From NCBI GenBank assembly GCA_027294925.1, contig JAPULM010000565.1, positions 1 through 7,538 on the forward strand: 7,538 bases of DNA. Direction: 5' to 3'. The stretch is from a bacterium (GTDB lineage: Bacteria > Tectomicrobia > Entotheonellia > Entotheonellales > Entotheonellaceae). The notes under the pieces were generated by a model that saw only the letters and a list, made by a program, of their open reading frames with translations, made no database searches and was not told the origin of the DNA. Below are positions 6,384 through 7,538 of this stretch, piece by piece. The translations under genes and the position numbers were made by a program. The first letter of the stretch is position 1, and every line of letters begins with the position of its first letter.

Positions 6384-6938
6384 ATGACACGCGACGTTAA
6401 GATGGACAATTTTGTCGAAAGCCTCGAATCGATGGCCGCTGGCACGTTTAACGAGGCCGACATCCAAGCCTATCTTGCACAGACCCGCATCAGCGCCGAG
6501 ACGCTCAGCCCCTATCTCCATTACAAACCGGACCACTACACACGTAACCTGGTGCACAAATCGGAGGCGTTTGAGATCCTCGTGATCTGCTGGGGCATCG
6601 GGCAACAAGCGCCCATCCATGGTCATGAAGGCGAATTGTGCTGGGCTCGGGTGGAACGCGGCAAACTCCGCTTCACCAACTACCAATTGGTTTCCGAAGC
6701 GCCACTAAAACTGGAACTGCTCAACGAAGCGGTGGACGGTATAGAGGGCCATCTGGATGGCCCGGCCGACCTGCATGCGGTGGAAAATTGTGTGGCCTTC
6801 GGCTCCGATGCCGCTTCGGTTCATGTTTACTCGCGCCCCTATAGCGAATGTGATATCTACGATCTCATACGTGGCGAGAAACAGCGCGTCCGGATGGCAT
6901 ACGACACCATGCATGGCAAGCCGATCACAACGGTCTAA
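6384..6938 (+). CDS. Cysteine dioxygenase family protein (Arg-type thiol dioxygenase)
   Basis: Predicted 184-residue cytoplasmic non-haem iron enzyme of the cupin fold, expected to oxidise L-cysteine with O2 to cysteine sulfinate. Iron ligands are visible as His79 and His81 (PIHGH) and His131 (DLHAVEN). Arg54 in YTRNLV matches the cysteine-carboxylate-binding Arg60 of mammalian enzymes. Ser145-x-His147-x-Tyr149 (SVHVY) matches the Ser153/His155/Tyr157 triad, and Cys86, five residues after the second His, matches Cys93, which crosslinks to the tyrosine in mammals. Cys156 matches Cys164. Where mammals have Ser-Pro-Pro, this protein has Ser150-Arg151-Pro152. The ATG at 6384 has GGAGG 6 bases upstream; Met7 is a less likely start. 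It stands alone on the plus strand and converges on the RidA-family gene. Confidence 0.9.
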   Translation: MTRDVKMDNFVESLESMAAGTFNEADIQAYLAQTRISAETLSPYLHYKPDHYTRNLVHKSEAFEILVICWGIGQQAPIHGHEGELCWARVERGKLRFTNYQLVSEAPLKLELLNEAVDGIEGHLDGPADLHAVENCVAFGSDAASVHVYSRPYSECDIYDLIRGEKQRVRMAYDTMHGKPITTV

Positions 6939-6961
6939 ACCGAGTATGTTGCCCTTTTCCT

Positions 6962-6981
6962 GCTGCGTATTGGGCCGCAGC
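6962..6981. terminator. Hairpin between convergent genes, possible weak terminator
   Basis: GCTGCG and CGCAGC form a 6-bp GC-rich stem around an 8-base loop in the 85-base gap between the convergent cysteine dioxygenase and RidA-family genes. Position favours a bidirectional terminator, but no T run follows on either strand. Confidence 0.3.
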
Positions 6982-7023
6982 GCAAGACTTCCCACCAAAC
7001 AATGCCACTCTCATATAACATGC

Positions 7024-7425
7024 TTAACGCGGTGCCGAACCCAGCAATCCAATGGCTTCGATTTCGACCAATAACTCGGGAGCCGCCAGGGCACTCACCT
7101 GCACCAGAGTGGAAACCGGGAACGCACCGCTGAAGACCTCACGGCGTGCCTGCCATACCTCTTCGCGCCGTTTAATATCCGTCACGTAGATCACCACTTT
7201 GGCAATGTCATCCATCTGTCCGCCAGCCGATTCCATCAGATGCTGGATTTTATTGAAGATGGCGCGAGCCTGTTCATACATACTGTCGCCGCCGACAATC
7301 TCATCGCCGACGCGGCAGGTCATTCCCGCAATAAACACCTGATTGCCCACCACCAGGCAGTTGGACCAGGTTTGCGGTGGGGGCTCCGGTACATTAGGGT
7401 TGGAAATGTGTTGTTTCGTTGCCAT
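7024..7425 (-). CDS. RidA/YjgF/YER057c/UK114 family protein, lacking the canonical arginine
   Basis: Predicted 133-residue cytoplasmic protein forming, by family analogy, a trimer with clefts between subunits. RidA itself hydrolyses reactive enamine/imine intermediates made by amino-acid enzymes. Family hallmarks are VVGNQVFIAGMT (25-36), EQARAIFNKI (51-60), AGGQMDDIAKVVIYVTD (67-83), and the C-terminal LLVEIEAIG (118-126) with Glu121. In the FPVSTLVQV segment (102-110) Ser105 occupies the place of the carboxylate-binding Arg105 of E. coli RidA (PARS), so classical imine deaminase activity is doubtful and it resembles Rid subgroups without that arginine. The ATG at 7425 has AGGGAG 8 bases upstream; an in-frame upstream ATG at 7470 has no comparable site. 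It converges with the cysteine dioxygenase. Confidence 0.92.
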   Translation of the reverse strand: MATKQHISNPNVPEPPPQTWSNCLVVGNQVFIAGMTCRVGDEIVGGDSMYEQARAIFNKIQHLMESAGGQMDDIAKVVIYVTDIKRREEVWQARREVFSGAFPVSTLVQVSALAAPELLVEIEAIGLLGSAPR

Positions 7426-7483
7426 GAGCGTTTCTCCCTGCGTAAGGTTGGAAGGTTGCTTTATCGTCAAGATAGCACGGGTA

Positions 7484-7538
7484 TTAGCTGTCCTGCAGGC
7501 GTTTTTCCAGAAACCAGTTCCGTATTGGCTTTGCTGCG
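7484..7538 (-). CDS. Possible C-terminal end of a gene entering from the right edge
   Basis: Seventeen residues, AAKPIRNWFLEKRLQDS, then a stop at 7484-7486, 58 bases upstream of the RidA-family gene on the same strand. The basic and aromatic tail loosely resembles the end of LysR-type regulators of the GcvA group, which often finish with a Phe-x-x-Trp-Leu stretch. The piece is too short to identify, and the frame could be open by chance. Confidence 0.25.
   Translation of the reverse strand, partial: AAKPIRNWFLEKRLQDS

Noticed and set aside
1..7538. CRISPR array, tRNA/rRNA gene, insertion sequence ends or phage attachment site
   Set aside because: I saw no regularly spaced repeats, cloverleaf-like gene, transposase motif or paired terminal repeats anywhere in the window.

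Overview
The window is bacterial DNA of moderately high GC with good Shine-Dalgarno sites, sigma70-type promoters and compact genes. An SOS-type mutagenesis pair and an enzyme set rich in amidohydrolase, GMC oxidoreductase and D-2-hydroxyacid dehydrogenase families suggest a metabolically versatile environmental bacterium, perhaps proteobacterial or from a related uncultured lineage. There is no rRNA or marker gene to place it, so that is inference.

Left end, minus strand (1-1110): a two-gene SOS mutagenesis operon. A UmuD/LexA-like self-cleaving protein (498-989) is followed 23 bp later by a Y-family translesion DNA polymerase (474 to beyond base 1). A promoter with a plausible, degenerate LexA box lies at 1081-1110.

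Middle, plus strand (1192-6014): three enzymes in one orientation. They are an amidohydrolase of the N-acyl-D-amino-acid deacylase family (1281-2978) behind a perfect consensus promoter, a D-2-hydroxyacid dehydrogenase (3291-4256), and a GMC flavoprotein oxidoreductase (4468-6014) broken by one frameshift near 5028. Between the first two genes lies a small graveyard on the minus strand: the core of a cupin domain (2981-3121), joined across a six-base A/T run to a stretch resembling the C-terminal domain of HisG (3123-3254). The 369-base gap at 6015-6383 holds a candidate promoter and no recognisable gene.

Right end: an Arg-type cysteine dioxygenase (6384-6938, plus) converges on a RidA/YjgF-family protein (7024-7425, minus). 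The last bases may hold the C-terminus of another minus-strand gene.

The genes from 1281 to 7425 look like a loose amino-acid, N-acyl-amino-acid and hydroxy/keto-acid catabolic neighbourhood: deacylation, oxidation or reduction of alcohols and keto acids, thiol oxidation of cysteine, and handling of reactive imines. The separate promoters, wide gaps and decayed fragments argue against one tight operon. I did not find a clearly new defence or mobile system. The most notable points are the frameshifted GMC gene, the cupin/HisG-like remnant, the mixed active-site signature of the cysteine dioxygenase and the likely SOS control of the mutagenesis operon.
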